Shown: piece after piece, positions 5,175-5,819 of the stretch
Position numbering within the stretch: position 1 is the stretch's first letter
How the letters are laid out: each line of letters starts with the position of its first letter
Source: an uncultured bacterium
GTDB lineage: Bacteria > Actinomycetota > Coriobacteriia > Coriobacteriales > Coriobacteriaceae
NCBI GenBank assembly: GCA_905215835.1
Contig: CAJMRR010000130.1
Location: forward strand, 1-5,819
DNA: 5,819 bases
Direction of reading: 5' to 3'
Program-made: the position numbers and the translations under genes
Notes under the pieces: model-generated
Told to the model about the DNA's origin: nothing
Databases searched by the model: none
What the model saw: only the letters and a program-made list of their open reading frames with translations

Positions 5175-5819
5175 ATGAGCGATAGCCAGAACATGTCAGA
5201 TGAGGTGCGCGCCCGCCTGCGCGCCATTCCTTCCGTCAACGAGCTGCTTGCCGAGTGGCCGGTTGTGAAGGCGGCGGGGGAGACCTGCGACGCGGTGGCG
5301 CATGCCGCCGTCACGGCCGAGCTCGACGAGGAACGCGCCGCCATTCGCGCCGGTGCCGCCCCGCGCTCTAAGCGCGACCTGGCCTCGGCCATCGAGTGGC
5401 GTGCGCACCGCTCCGCGTTGCCGAGCCTGCGCCCCGCCGTCAACGCTACGGGCGTGGTCATCCATACCAACTTGGGCCGCGCCCCGCTCGCGGAGTCGGC
5501 GGCAAAGGCCGTGGCCGAGGTCGCGCGCGGGTACAGCACACTCGAGTACAGCGTGGACACCTGCTCGCGTGGGTCGCGCAAGGAACATGCCGCGCAGCTG
5601 ATCCGCTCGCTTACCGGTGCCGAGGACGCGCTGGTCGTTAACAACAACGCCGCCGCTGTGCTGCTGGTGCTGGCGACCCATGCCGCAGGCAAAGAGGTCA
5701 TCGTCAGTCGCGGCGAGCTTGTCGAGATCGGCGGCAGCTTCCGCATCCCCGATGTCATGGCGGCTTCGGGCGCCAAACTCGTCGAGGTCGGCGCCACCAA
5801 CCGCACGCACCTGGCTGAT
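5175..5819 (+). CDS. selA: SelA: L-seryl-tRNA(Sec) selenium transferase (3' end outside window)
   Basis: The first 215 codons, about 46% of a typical bacterial SelA (463 residues in E. coli), open to the window edge. SelA is a PLP-dependent decameric enzyme that converts seryl-tRNA(Sec) to selenocysteyl-tRNA(Sec) using selenophosphate, in the cytoplasm. Visible landmarks are the N-terminal helical domain with IPSVNELL (18-25), NATGVVIHTNLGRAPL (90-105), YSTLEYSVDTCSRGSR, NNNAAAVLL (156-164), VSRGELVEIGGSFRIPDVM (177-195) and EVGATNRTH near the edge; all match E. coli SelA closely. The PLP lysine (Lys295 in E. coli) lies beyond the edge, so activity cannot be judged. The ATG at 5175 has AAAGG at 5164-5168 with 6-nt spacing; a second ATG at 5193 lacks one. 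The gene follows the molybdopterin gene by 76 nt. selB would be the expected next gene, but that is not visible. Confidence 0.97.
   Translation, partial: MSDSQNMSDEVRARLRAIPSVNELLAEWPVVKAAGETCDAVAHAAVTAELDEERAAIRAGAAPRSKRDLASAIEWRAHRSALPSLRPAVNATGVVIHTNLGRAPLAESAAKAVAEVARGYSTLEYSVDTCSRGSRKEHAAQLIRSLTGAEDALVVNNNAAAVLLVLATHAAGKEVIVSRGELVEIGGSFRIPDVMAASGAKLVEVGATNRTHLAD

Noticed and set aside
4280..5806. Other long - strand open frames (about 290, 211 and 204 codons) opposite the molybdopterin gene end and selA
   Set aside because: They lie antisense to genes with firm family assignments, have repetitive Arg/Ala/Ser-rich composition and show no domain.
1..5819. Mobile elements, phage genes, CRISPR arrays, tRNA or rRNA genes
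   Set aside because: I looked for these and saw none. The window is almost fully covered by metabolic and maturation genes, and the only repeats are the short words before selA.

Overview
The window is GC-rich, tightly packed and coded entirely on the + strand. It carries the end of a formate hydrogenlyase (FHL, group 4 membrane-bound [NiFe] hydrogenase) operon, then a molybdopterin oxidoreductase gene, then the start of selA. Gene content and composition suggest a fermentative, H2-producing anaerobe. A Collinsella-like gut coriobacterium would fit, but this is inference from style and gene content, not from a marker gene.

Region 1 (1-2858) is the 3' part of an FHL operon: the C-terminal tail of an upstream gene (probably the HycF-type ferredoxin subunit), hycG (small electron-transfer subunit), hycH (maturation factor), hycI (endopeptidase for the hydrogenase large subunit) and a focA-type formate channel. 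Junctions are very tight: 2 nt before hycG, 0 nt hycG/hycH, a 1-nt TAATG overlap hycH/hycI and 38-39 nt before foc. Each start has a good Shine-Dalgarno sequence, and the operon closes with a strong intrinsic terminator (2881-2916). Together these genes would admit formate, build the hydrogenase and pass formate electrons to protons.

Region 2 (2859-5098) starts with the terminator and a short leader, then a 705-residue cytoplasmic member of the Mo/W-bisPGD (DMSO reductase) superfamily. Its position invites the label fdhF, but the residues that define formate dehydrogenase H appear to be absent: Cys-Glu stands where FdhH has Sec140-His141, and no Arg is seen at the place of Arg333. It looks closer to thiosulfate/polysulfide-reductase-type catalytic subunits, yet has no Tat signal and no FeS or membrane partner gene beside it. 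Its substrate is open.

Region 3 (5099-5819) is a 76-nt AT-richer spacer with a 10-bp direct repeat and a 10-bp palindrome, then the first 215 codons of selA (selenocysteine synthase), cut by the window edge. Selenium machinery next to FHL genes makes sense if the FHL formate dehydrogenase is a selenoprotein, but no UGA-containing selenoprotein gene is visible here. I found no tRNA, rRNA, CRISPR, insertion sequence or phage gene.
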